A stretch of DNA of 64,000 bases from JAICUY01 sp963716585. Lineage in GTDB: Bacteria; Chloroflexota; Limnocylindria; QHBO01. Where the stretch lies: contig CAVQTN010000002.1 of NCBI GenBank assembly GCA_963716585.1, forward strand, positions 558,001 through 622,000, in the 5' to 3' direction. Position 1 is the stretch's first letter, and each line of letters starts with the position of its first letter. Below, in pieces: positions 7,755 through 15,446 of the stretch. The notes beneath the pieces were generated by a model, which was not told the origin of the DNA, made no database searches, and saw only the letters and a program-made list of their open reading frames with translations. A program made the position numbers and the translations under genes.

Positions 7755-8583
7755 CGAACGCATTCCCGAGCCACGCGACGCTCGTCCCGAGGAGCTGGAC
7801 GCCATCGAGCGCTTCGAGCACTACCTCGACGCGCTGCTCTCCGACGGCCGTCCCTCCCCGGAGGACGTGACCGATGCCAACGAGGCCGAGATGGCGCGCA
7901 TGGCGGCGGAGCTGTCGGCCGCGGCAGCCCCGACAGCGGCCAACCCCGACCCGGCGTTCATCGAGCAGCTGCGACTGCGGATGCGGCAAGCCGACCAGGG
8001 CATCGCCTCGGTGCAGGTGCCGCCGCCGATCCGCGCGCAGGCGACTGAACGGGACGCGCTCGGTCGCGTACGCCTGACCCGTCGGCAGCTGCTGCAGTCC
8101 AGCCTGGTGGGTGCCGCAGGCCTGGCGGCCGGGGCGTTGGGCGCGTCGGTGCTCGGGCTCGGTCGTCGACCATCGGACGGCACCCTGCTGGACGACCGCA
8201 GCGCGCTGGTCACCGGCGACGGGTTCTGGTCGGCGGTGGCATCGGTCGCCGACGTGCCTCCCGGAAGCGCGGTACGTTTCTCGACGGCCGCCTTCGATGG
8301 CTACGTGGTCAATGACAACGGCGAGATCCGCGCGCTGAGCTCGGTATGCACCCACATGGGCTGCACGCTGCATTTCCGCCCCGACTGGCAGGATCTCCGT
8401 TGCCCCTGCCACGGCGCGAGCTTCGACCTGAACGGGGAGCTGGCCAACGGCCGCGACCGGTGGCGGCAGAGCGGCGGCTACCGGGGCGACGCGCAGGCGT
8501 ACCCGGTCGCCCTGCCGCCGCTGGTACGCCCCAGGGTCAAGGTCGACGCCGGCCAGATCTCGGTCTGGACGGCGCAGGTCTAG
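7747..8583 (+). CDS. Membrane protein with anti-sigma-like N-terminus and Rieske [2Fe-2S] domain
   Basis: The 278-residue product has three parts. Residues 1-108 are cytoplasmic, acidic and Ala-rich, with the layout of zinc-less anti-sigma domains (FEHYLDALLSDGRPSPEDV, then PDPAFIEQLRLRM). Residues 109-140 form a twin-arginine-type anchor (LTRRQLLQ plus a hydrophobic stretch). Residues 145-278 form a Rieske domain: CTHMGC at 201-206 and CPCHG at 219-223 give cluster ligands C201, H203, C219 and H222 and the disulfide pair C206/C221. The ATG lies inside the end of the ECF sigma gene (8-base overlap), so the two are translated together. The Rieske identity is firm; the anti-sigma role is inference from layout. 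A plain respiratory Rieske protein is the alternative, but no cytochrome b gene adjoins it. Confidence 0.8.
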   Translation: MADERIPEPRDARPEELDAIERFEHYLDALLSDGRPSPEDVTDANEAEMARMAAELSAAAAPTAANPDPAFIEQLRLRMRQADQGIASVQVPPPIRAQATERDALGRVRLTRRQLLQSSLVGAAGLAAGALGASVLGLGRRPSDGTLLDDRSALVTGDGFWSAVASVADVPPGSAVRFSTAAFDGYVVNDNGEIRALSSVCTHMGCTLHFRPDWQDLRCPCHGASFDLNGELANGRDRWRQSGGYRGDAQAYPVALPPLVRPRVKVDAGQISVWTAQV

Positions 8584-8587
8584 ATTC

Positions 8588-9127
8588 CTAGCTCGGCAGG
8601 TACGTCGTCCCGTCGATCTGACAGGCGAAGAAGGTCTGGCCGTCAGCCTGTGTGCTTCCGAACCCGCCCCCAAGGGAAAGTCGATCGCCTTCACGAGCAA
8701 CGACCCGACCATCCGGATCCAGCATCGCCAGGCGTGGCGAGAAGGTGACGGTGAAGCCGGACGGCCAGACCACGGCGACCCGCTGGTCATTGGCCTCATC
8801 GCTGACCCAGACAGACGGCGGGACCGTGTCCAGGCCGTGCAGCCAGACGGGATCCATCTCACCGCTGTGGCACCCGGTCGCATTCGCGGCACCCGTGCGA
8901 AACGGATGCGTCCCGGTGGGGGCGGACGCGCTGCCGGGTGCTTCCGAACGATGGGCAACCGAAGACGGCTGACCGATTCCCGCGCCAATGGTCGCGCCCG
9001 GCGTTGCAACAGCTGAGCCCGGAGCGAGCAGCGAGATCGGGCGCAGCCAAAGCCCAACGATCAGGACGAGCCCGAGGCCTGCGGCTCCGGCCGCGACCGC
9101 GAGAAGCCGCCCGGAGCCGTGCGTCAC
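8588..9127 (-). CDS. Exported protein of unknown function
   Basis: 179 residues from a GTG at 9127 that overlaps the stop of the next upstream gene by 4 bases. There is one N-terminal membrane segment (about 8-30), a Pro/Ser/Ala linker, then a compact domain with two cysteines (one in TGCHSGEMD, one in FFACQIDG) and a WPSGFTVTFSP stretch. No family was recognised. The globular part would lie outside the membrane. It converges on the Rieske gene at 8583 with 4 bases between stops. Confidence 0.6.
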   Translation of the reverse strand: MTHGSGRLLAVAAGAAGLGLVLIVGLWLRPISLLAPGSAVATPGATIGAGIGQPSSVAHRSEAPGSASAPTGTHPFRTGAANATGCHSGEMDPVWLHGLDTVPPSVWVSDEANDQRVAVVWPSGFTVTFSPRLAMLDPDGRVVAREGDRLSLGGGFGSTQADGQTFFACQIDGTTYLPS

Positions 9128-9330
9128 GATGTCAGCATCGTGGCCAGGTACTGCAGCAGGTACGGGATCGCCAGCAGCATGACGACCACTGCCAGCGCCA
9201 GGCCGGCATAGATGAACAGGGTCAGGTCGGGTGGCTCGGCGCGTGCCGGGGGAGGCTTGGTCCGGCGCGCCAGGTGTGACGGCCGATGCGGCTTCTGATG
9301 CTCGTACTGGTGCTGCTTGAGCTCCGGCAC
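9124..9330 (-). CDS. Small single-pass membrane protein
   Basis: 68 residues from a GTG at 9330, seven bases after the transketolase stop, with a weak AGGG upstream. The first 40 residues are basic, rich in His, Pro and Lys; residues about 42-62 form one membrane helix (LFIYAGLALAVVVMLLAIPY). Its stop overlaps the next gene by 4 bases, so it is probably translated. No family recognised. The longer open frame upstream in the same phase is antisense-type noise within the transketolase gene. Confidence 0.55.
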   Translation of the reverse strand: MPELKQHQYEHQKPHRPSHLARRTKPPPARAEPPDLTLFIYAGLALAVVVMLLAIPYLLQYLATMLTS

Positions 9331-9337
9331 GCGGGCC

Positions 9338-11698
9338 CTACCGCTGCTCGATCTGGTCGATGATGGCGCGCAGGCGGCGGTGGCGCTCGTCGCGGTCGGA
9401 CACGTAGCGCTCGATGGCCGCGAGGATGTGCTTCTCGCCCAGGTGCGCCTCATCCATCACCTCGTCGACCGTGCCGCCCGTGCGCCAGCGGTCGTCCCAG
9501 TCGGACGACAGCGAATACTCGGCCGCGAGTGGGCCGTCGACCCAATCGCGCATCAGCTTGAAGGCGCGGTTGGTGATGGCCATGCCGTCCCAGCGGTCCG
9601 CTTCGGAGCGGATGCTGTCCCGGTACGCCGCGTCCTGCATGGTGAACAGCTGCGGGCTCAGCGCCGCCACGATCCGCACGTTGAGCCCGCGGCGATCAAG
9701 CTCGGGCAGCACCTTGACGAGGTTGGCCGTCGTGATCGTGCCCTGGACGTAGACCGTGCCGGCTGACGGCGAGTCGGGCGACGCGGCGCGCAGCACGTAC
9801 GCGCCGCGCGCCGCGTCCAAGTGCGGCGCCATGCCGAGCGCCTCTCGGTTCGGGATCTCGACCGACGGCCGGGTGAGGTGCAGCGCCACGATCGGCACGT
9901 CGGTCGCCAGCGCGGCGCCGAGCATGACCGGAACCTCGTTGTATTCCCAGGGGTGCAGGTCGATGACATGACCCTCCGGAAAGAGCTGCGTGACGCCCGG
10001 CTAGAAGACGCCGAAGTGGGTGCGCGAGTCCTCGGCCGTCTCGGGTCCCGAGTGCCCGGCGATCCACAGCACCTTGCCGACCTTCAGCTCGGTGTCCTGC
10101 GCCAGCTGGCTGAAGAGGCGCATCGGTCCGTACTTCAGGTACGAGAACGAGCCATAGGTCGAGCAGGCGCCCCAGAAGCCGTTGAACGAGCGCATCGGGT
10201 CATCGGCCAGGTTGACCGTCGCCAGGCCGACCATCAGGCCCGCGTTGGTGAACTCGGTGATCTGCTGCGGGAGCAGCGTGCCACGCGGATTCGTGTCGCG
10301 GTTGTACCAGCCCCAGCCGGGCATGCCCTCGAAGTCCTTGGCGAAGCCCGCGATGTTCGTCGACTCGGCGAGGTCCGCCGAGCAGGCGATGACCAGCGGG
10401 CGGCCGTACTCGGCCTTCGCGAAGCTGTTGACCCAGGCTCCCCAGGTCGCCAGCGCGGCACGGTTGGGAGCCTTCTCGCCCGGCTGCTTCCAGACCGATG
10501 CGGGATAGCTCCGATAATCGGTGATGCGCCGATCATTGAAGATCGCACCGTCGTCGCCGAGGTTGAAGCCGCCGACGTGGTCAGGGACCGATGCGGCGAC
10601 CTCCGCCAGACGGTCGCTGATGGCGTCGACCAGCCCCGGCGTGTCGCGCAGGACGCTCATTGCCACCGCGAAGTTGGCACGCGCCTGGTCGTGTTGTGCG
10701 GCCGTCTCGGCGGGGGCCGGCTCGTCGACGCCGACGTATTCCACGCCGTACTTGTCCATGAACGCCTTGCGCACCGTCCAGAACGGCTCCGAGTTCATGG
10801 CGTGCGGCGATCCGTGGCTCTTGTTGTCGTACTTGCCGTAGCCACGGCCCTTGCGGGTGCGAAACCAGGCCATCGACGGGCGGTTGTTCGGATTGTCGCC
10901 GCGGGCCGCCTCCAGGACGGCCTGCGTCACCGTGGGCCACTCCGAACCCTGCATGGTGCCGGTCACCCGCCAGTCGTAGGCCTTGAACCAGCTTTCCGGC
11001 GTGCCGGGGACCACCTCGGAGATGGCTGGATCGTCGATGCCGTAGTCGTTCCAGTCGACCAGGAAGACGAGGTTGGAGAGTCCCAGGCCCCAGGCCGTGT
11101 TGCGGGTCTCGTGGCTTGCCCCCGGCGTCAGGCCGCCCTCGCCCTCGACCACGAAGACCTTGACCTCCTCCGCACCGGCCAGCTTGAGCGCCACCGCCTC
11201 GCCGGCCGATGGCGGCATGCCGTGGCCCGACGGTCCGGTGTTGAACTTCAGGAAGAGGGTCCTGCCCTCCATCTCGGCGTGCCCCGGCAGCCCGCCGCGG
11301 TGCCGCAGACCCAGCAGGTGCTCCCAGGTCAGCGCCCAGCGGCCATCGTCGGGGAACGCGAACTCCTCGCGCGGGTCGCGTCCGTGGCGCACGCGCAGGA
11401 TCTCGTTGAGCACCGCCAGCGTGCAGTACACCAGCGGCACGGTGTGCCCGGCTGACAGGACGAAGCGGTCGGCGAATGGGCGCCATGGCTTCCTCAGGTC
11501 CCAGCGCATGGCGCCGGACAGCATCAGCGACAGGAGCAGGTGGACCTTCGACCGCGACCCGCCGGGATGACCCGACTGCCGATAGTTGAGCGTCAGGTCG
11601 ATCGTCTCGTCGATGACGTCCTTGACGACCTCCCATCGGTCGAAGGAAGCCGCTGCGCGCGCGTACAGCTCCTCGACCGGGTCGCCGACGACGGTCAT
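9338..11698 (-). CDS. Transketolase-like thiamine-diphosphate enzyme, interrupted by an in-frame TAG
   Basis: Thiamine-diphosphate enzyme transferring two-carbon ketol units in the pentose phosphate or Calvin-type pathway. Read through one amber codon, the frame gives about 786 codons. Visible motifs are RQSGHPGGS, LSAGHTVPL, GPSGHGMPP, the cofactor motif GEGGLTPGASHE with downstream DWNDYG, and GWGWYNRDTN. The codon at 10003-10001 is TAG, between HFGVF and PGVTQLFPEGH; both sides are in the same frame, so this is a substitution and not a frameshift. About 220 residues, the C-terminal transketolase domain, follow it. The start ATG 11698 overlaps the aminotransferase stop (ATGA). The length exceeds the usual 660 residues, so this is a divergent subfamily. 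Confidence 0.85.
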
Positions 11699-12894
11699 GA
11701 AACGGATCCGACCAGCTCGCCAGTGCGCTCCAGCTTGCCCAGCGACTCGCTGATGCGCTCCAGCGCAGCGGCCAGGTTCTCGCGCGAGTTGGCGTATGAC
11801 AGGCGCAGGTAGCCCTCGCCGAATCGGCCGAAGCTCGTCCCTGCCAGGACGCAGACGCCGGCGTCGTAGAGCAGGTGGTCGGCGATCTCGACGCTGCTGC
11901 GACCGAACGAGGAGACGTTCGGGAAGGCGTAGAAGGCGCCATGCGGCATCACGCAGCTGACGCCCGGAATGGCGTTCAGCCCGTCGATGACCAGCGAGCG
12001 ACGGGCGATGAACTCCTGGCGCATCGCGTCGGCCGCATCCTGCGGACCGGTCAGCGCCTCGGCGGCGCCGGCCTGCGCGAAGGCGTTGGTGCACGACACG
12101 CTGTTGATAACGAGCGTGCTGAAGGCCGGCGCCAACGAAGCCGGCACGATGCCATAACCCATCCGCCAGCCGGTCATGGCGTAGGTCTTGGAGAACCCGT
12201 CGAGCGTGATGGTGCGCTCGGCCATGCCGGGCAGCGTCGCGATCGAGAGCGGCTCGCCTTCGTATTGCAGGCGGCCGTAGATCTCATCGGTCAGGACCAC
12301 CAGGTCGTGGTCGACGGCAAGCTTGGCGATGGCCGCCAGGTCCGCATCGGTCAGGACCGACCCGGTCGGGTTCTGCGGCGAATTGAGGACGATCAGGCGC
12401 GTGCGGTCGGTCACCAGCGAGGCGACCTCGTCGACGTCCATGCGGAACTCGTTCTCGGCGCGGAGCTGCGCGGCGACCGCCTTGGCCCCCACGAACTCGA
12501 TCATCGACTCGTAGATCGGGAAGCCGGGGTTCGGGTAGATGGCCTCGTCGCCCTCGTCGAGCAGGGCCAGCATGGCGTAGAACATGATCGGCTTGGCGCC
12601 AGGCGTGACGATCACCTGCTCCGGCGTGGCGCTGATCCCCTTGTGACGGCGCACGTCGTCGACGATCGCCTGCTTCAGCTGCGGGATGCCGGTCGCCGGC
12701 GTGTAGTGCGTCATCCCCTTGTTGAGCAGCGCGTCGGCGGCGGCCTCGGAAACGTTGCGCGGGGTGTCGAAATCGGGCTCGCCGATCTCCAGGTGGATGA
12801 CATCGCGGCCGGTCGCCTCCAGGGCTCGAGCGCGGGCGGCGGCCTCGAATGCCGTCTCGGTGCCGATCCGGCCCATGCGGTTTGCAAGCTTCAC
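11695..12894 (-). CDS. Pyridoxal-phosphate aminotransferase, class I/II (AspC-like)
   Basis: Fold-type I aminotransferase of 399 residues, the family length. The PLP lysine is in DGFSKTYAMTGWRMGY; other marks are EIGEPDFDTP near the N-terminus, NSPQNPTG with the conserved Asn and Pro, and DEIYGRLQYEG with the Asp that binds the pyridine nitrogen. The C-terminal Arg that binds the substrate carboxylate is in YLRLSYANS. Aspartate or a broad amino acid/2-oxo acid pair is the likely substrate. It is the first gene of an operon with the transketolase, which suggests metabolic rather than regulatory coupling. Confidence 0.9.
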   Translation of the reverse strand: MKLANRMGRIGTETAFEAAARARALEATGRDVIHLEIGEPDFDTPRNVSEAAADALLNKGMTHYTPATGIPQLKQAIVDDVRRHKGISATPEQVIVTPGAKPIMFYAMLALLDEGDEAIYPNPGFPIYESMIEFVGAKAVAAQLRAENEFRMDVDEVASLVTDRTRLIVLNSPQNPTGSVLTDADLAAIAKLAVDHDLVVLTDEIYGRLQYEGEPLSIATLPGMAERTITLDGFSKTYAMTGWRMGYGIVPASLAPAFSTLVINSVSCTNAFAQAGAAEALTGPQDAADAMRQEFIARRSLVIDGLNAIPGVSCVMPHGAFYAFPNVSSFGRSSVEIADHLLYDAGVCVLAGTSFGRFGEGYLRLSYANSRENLAAALERISESLGKLERTGELVGSVS

Positions 12895-12998
12895 GTTTCT
12901 TCAGATCCTCTTTCGTGCGGGCGGCATAAGTGTACCGATGCAGGTCGGATGCCGGGCAAGTCTGCGGTTCGTCCTCCGCTCGTTCACGCGACGAATCC

Positions 12999-13025
12999 TT
13001 GACACTTGCGGGGCCCAACTAGTGT
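12999..13025 (+). promoter_or_regulatory. Candidate promoter for the lipoprotein gene at 13033
   Basis: TTGACA at 12999-13004 and TAGTGT at 13020-13025 form -35 and -10 like boxes, 15 bases apart, which is short. The -10 box ends 7 bases before the ATG at 13033, so the transcript would be leaderless. No ribosome-binding site is present. Confidence 0.45.
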
Positions 13026-13032
13026 TTGAGGC

Positions 13033-13554
13033 ATGACCAGGCTGGTTTCCACGGTTGCCCTCCTCGCCCTCATCCTGACCGCGTGTGCAGGACGATTCGG
13101 CGCGGCACCATCACCAGCGAGCAGCAACGCGCTCGCTTCTCAGAGCCTGGCTTCTCCCTCGGTTGCCTCGGTGTGCGACCATCATCAGGCGGACACGATC
13201 ATCGCCGCGCGCGCCACTCTTGGGCCTCCCATCGCCGACGAGTGTTGGATCCTCGACAACAACAGTCGCCACCCCATGGTCTTCAACATGGCACCCATCA
13301 CCCATCAATCAATGGCGCCTTGCCAGCGCCTGATCATGTACGAGTTAGGCAGCGGAACATTCGAGGTCTCCGTCAGCCCCACAGCTGGAGCCGCGAACGT
13401 CCCAGGTCCTCCCTTGGTGACGTTCAGTTCTGCCCAACTCAGTCCACCGGAAACGACCTCCATCTACATGTACGTTTCAGTCAGCGCGGATGGAAACGCC
13501 AGCATCAAACAGCTTCAGAGTCTGCCCGACCTGTCCATCGCCCTGCTCTGTTAG
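13033..13554 (+). CDS. Lipoprotein of unknown function
   Basis: 173 residues with a signal peptide ending in a lipobox (LILTAC, Cys18), a short Ser/Ala linker, then a small domain holding four cysteines (SVCDHH, DECWIL, APCQRL and the C-terminal LLC). These could form two disulfides outside the membrane. No family recognised. The base composition is less GC-biased than that of its neighbours, which may indicate a recently acquired or fast-evolving gene. It is divergent from the aminotransferase and stands alone. Confidence 0.65.
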   Translation: MTRLVSTVALLALILTACAGRFGAAPSPASSNALASQSLASPSVASVCDHHQADTIIAARATLGPPIADECWILDNNSRHPMVFNMAPITHQSMAPCQRLIMYELGSGTFEVSVSPTAGAANVPGPPLVTFSSAQLSPPETTSIYMYVSVSADGNASIKQLQSLPDLSIALLC

Positions 13555-13581
13555 CCCACACGCGTGAGCAAGATCGGCCGA

Positions 13582-13612
13582 TTGCGGGAGTGCGAAGGGC
13601 GGCTGGTATACT
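13582..13612 (+). promoter_or_regulatory. Candidate promoter for the A-type Fe-S carrier gene
   Basis: A perfect TATACT -10 box lies at 13607-13612, with a weak TTGCGG at 13582-13587 (19-base spacing). The start codon at 13671 is 58 bases downstream and has its own AGGGAG at 13653, so this gene has a normal leader, unlike many others here. Confidence 0.45.
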
Positions 13613-13670
13613 TTGCAAAGCGAACCTAGCGAATCCACCGCCTCACGGCGAGAGGGAGATCACAGCAATC

Positions 13671-14097
13671 ATGACCATGTCCGAGACGCCGCAGACGCAG
13701 ACGCCGATCACCGCCCCGCCCATCTCGACCGAGCGGCTGGTGACTGTCACCGAGGCGGCCGGCCAGAAGGTCCTCGAGCTCCGCTCGCGCGAGGGCAAGG
13801 AGAACGCGCGACTGCGGCTCTTCGTCAAGTCGCGGTGGCTGCTCCGGCTTCAGTTACGGCCTGGCCTTCGACGATCGCCTGGCCGATGACGACCGCGTCG
13901 AGGATCACGGCGGCGTGCCGGTGGTCATCGACAAGTTCAGCGCCCAGTACGTCGACGGTGCCGAGATCGACTACGTCGACTCGCTGATGGGTTCCGGCTT
14001 CGCCATCAACAACCCGAACGCCGTGAGCTCATGCGCGTGCGGATCGTCGTTCAATACGGATGGCTCCCCCTCCAAGGCCGGCGGCTGCGCCCACTGA
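13671..14097 (+). CDS. A-type iron-sulfur carrier (IscA/ErpA/HesB), frameshifted
   Basis: Small scaffold/carrier that passes Fe-S clusters to target enzymes. The N-terminal half from ATG 13671 and the C-terminal half lie in different frames; removing one extra C near 13833 restores a single product of about 141 residues. All three cluster cysteines are then present: GGCSGFSY directly after the shift, and SCACGSSF near the C-terminus. The first 20 residues are a Thr/Pro-rich extension. AGGGAG lies 13 bases before the ATG, and a strong terminator follows. Preserved motifs on both sides argue for a sequence error rather than a dead gene. Confidence 0.85.
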
Positions 14098-14122
14098 CGC
14101 CTCCCTTCGCAGCGACCGATGA

Positions 14123-14150
14123 GCCCCGGCAGCAATGTCGGGGCTTTTTC
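14123..14150 (+). terminator. Rho-independent terminator
   Basis: AGCCCCG and CGGGGCT form a 7-base perfect stem with a 10-base loop, followed directly by TTTTT. It lies 26 bases after the stop of the Fe-S carrier gene and closes that single-gene transcript. It is the only classical terminator I see in the window. Confidence 0.85.
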
Positions 14151-14231
14151 GTGCGCCGAGCGCGGGAGCGTGTGCGGGAACGTAGCGATGGGCGCGGCCT
14201 ATTGAGGATGCGTCGTGGCTACCTCGGCCTC

Positions 14232-14694
14232 GGTGGGTTGCGGGTGGATTTGCCAGCGCGTGGAGGTAGCCGGCAACCTGCGCCGATTCGGGCTGAGAAG
14301 TTCCCTGGTTTTGCCAGGGGGCGGCAGAAGCGCTGGGTCTGAGTGTCCTACGAGGCCAGATTCGATGGTTCCTTCGCGATTAGCTCCACCGGCTGACAAG
14401 ACCTGCGGCTGCCACGAGGGCAGAACAGAGAGGACAGACTCATCAGCGCTGAGCCAAGATGCTTGGTGGGTTGCGACTGTGGATTTGCCAGCGCGTGGAG
14501 GTAACCGGCAACCTGCGCCGATTCGGGCTGAGAAGTTCCCTGGTTTTGCCAGGGGGCGGCAGAAGCGCGGGGTCTGAGGGTCCCACGGGGCCGGATTCGA
14601 TGGTTCCTTCGCCCTTACCTCCACCGGCTGGCAAGACCTGCGGCTGCCACGAGGGCGGAACAGAGAGGACGGACTCATCGGCGCTGCGCCAAGG
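14232..14694. repeat. Two tandem copies of a 235-base repeat with inverted ends
   Basis: Copies at about 14232-14458 and 14465-14694 are offset by 233-236 bases and differ at roughly a dozen or more positions. Each contains TTGCCAGCGCGTGGAGGTA near its left end and, about 150 bases later, the near reverse complement (CCTCCACCGGCTGGCAA in copy 2), so each copy could fold into a large stem or be a small mobile element. A nested hairpin CCCTGG/CCAGGG with loop TTTTG is in both. No protein frame fits. The repeats fill the 620-base gene-free gap between the terminator and the GbsR gene; nothing else was recognised there. Confidence 0.85.
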
Positions 14695-14717
14695 CGCATC
14701 TGCTAACGTCAGGCAGC

Positions 14718-15443
14718 ATGTATTCCGATGCGACGACGCCGGCGAACCCGGCAGCAAGCGCTCACGCCGGCGGCCAGCCGAGCGCCGAGCAGATCCGTCG
14801 CACGTTCGCGGACGCCTGGAGCGAGATCGGCGCGGCATGGGGCGTGGCGCCGTCGACAGCCAAGGTGCAGGGCTACCTGCTCGTGCACCCCGAGCCGCTC
14901 ACCGAGCCGGAGATCCGGCGCGCGCTGCGGCTCAGCCATCGGGCCACGAGCGTCGCCTTGAAGCAGTGCGAGGAGTGGGGCGTCCTGGAGCGCGGCGAGC
15001 CGCGACGATCCGGACAGCGCGGCCCGGCCGCGACGGCGTACGTCGTGGTCGGCGATCACTGGGAGTGGTTCCGCCGGGTTGCGTCGGCACGCCGCGAGCG
15101 GGAGACCGCGCCGGTCATCCCGGCCATCCAGCGTTGCGTCGATCTGGCCGAGGCCGCGGGTGACGGCCCGGAGCTCGAGGCCCTGACCAGCAGGCTGCGT
15201 GGCCTGCTGCTGTTCGTGCAGCTCTTCGATCGCGGCGTGGTCGACGTGGTCCAGGCTGGTCCACGGTCGATCGAGCGGCTCTTCGAGGTGATCGGGCGCG
15301 TCGACGACGAAACGGTCGAGCGGCTATGGCACTTGCTCGACTCGATGCCGGTCGACGAGGTCGTCGACGGCGTGCATGCGCTCTCGCGTCTCTCGCCGAA
15401 GTCGGCGCGACGGATGCTGGGCCTGACGCGCTTCCTGCGCTGA
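14718..15443 (+). CDS. GbsR/MarR-type transcriptional regulator
   Basis: 241 residues. The winged helix (about 30-115) has the GbsR-like opening IGAAWGVAPSTAKVQGYLLVH, then EPLTEPEIRRALRLSHRATSV and the wing CEEWGVLERGEPRRSG. The C-terminal half is helical and probably dimerises; the family often controls osmoprotectant or sugar genes. TAACGT lies 8 bases before the ATG, so the transcript may be leaderless. It faces the aldolase gene tail to tail, so its target is not obvious. Confidence 0.8.
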   Translation: MYSDATTPANPAASAHAGGQPSAEQIRRTFADAWSEIGAAWGVAPSTAKVQGYLLVHPEPLTEPEIRRALRLSHRATSVALKQCEEWGVLERGEPRRSGQRGPAATAYVVVGDHWEWFRRVASARRERETAPVIPAIQRCVDLAEAAGDGPELEALTSRLRGLLLFVQLFDRGVVDVVQAGPRSIERLFEVIGRVDDETVERLWHLLDSMPVDEVVDGVHALSRLSPKSARRMLGLTRFLR

Positions 15444-15446
15444 CGG

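Noticed and set aside
10001..10003. Pyrrolysine or general TAG recoding
   Set aside because: TAG ends other genes in the window, such as Ku and folB, and no pyl genes or suppressor tRNA are seen here.
9821..11455. A 544-codon plus-strand frame opposite transketolase
   Set aside because: It is the shadow of the transketolase gene and shows no motif.
11699..12094. An upstream extension of the transketolase frame
   Set aside because: It lies inside the aminotransferase gene in another frame. ATG 11698 overlaps the aminotransferase stop in the operon style of this region.
14232..14694. CRISPR array
   Set aside because: There are only two repeats, each about 235 bases, without short spacers; no cas genes are near.
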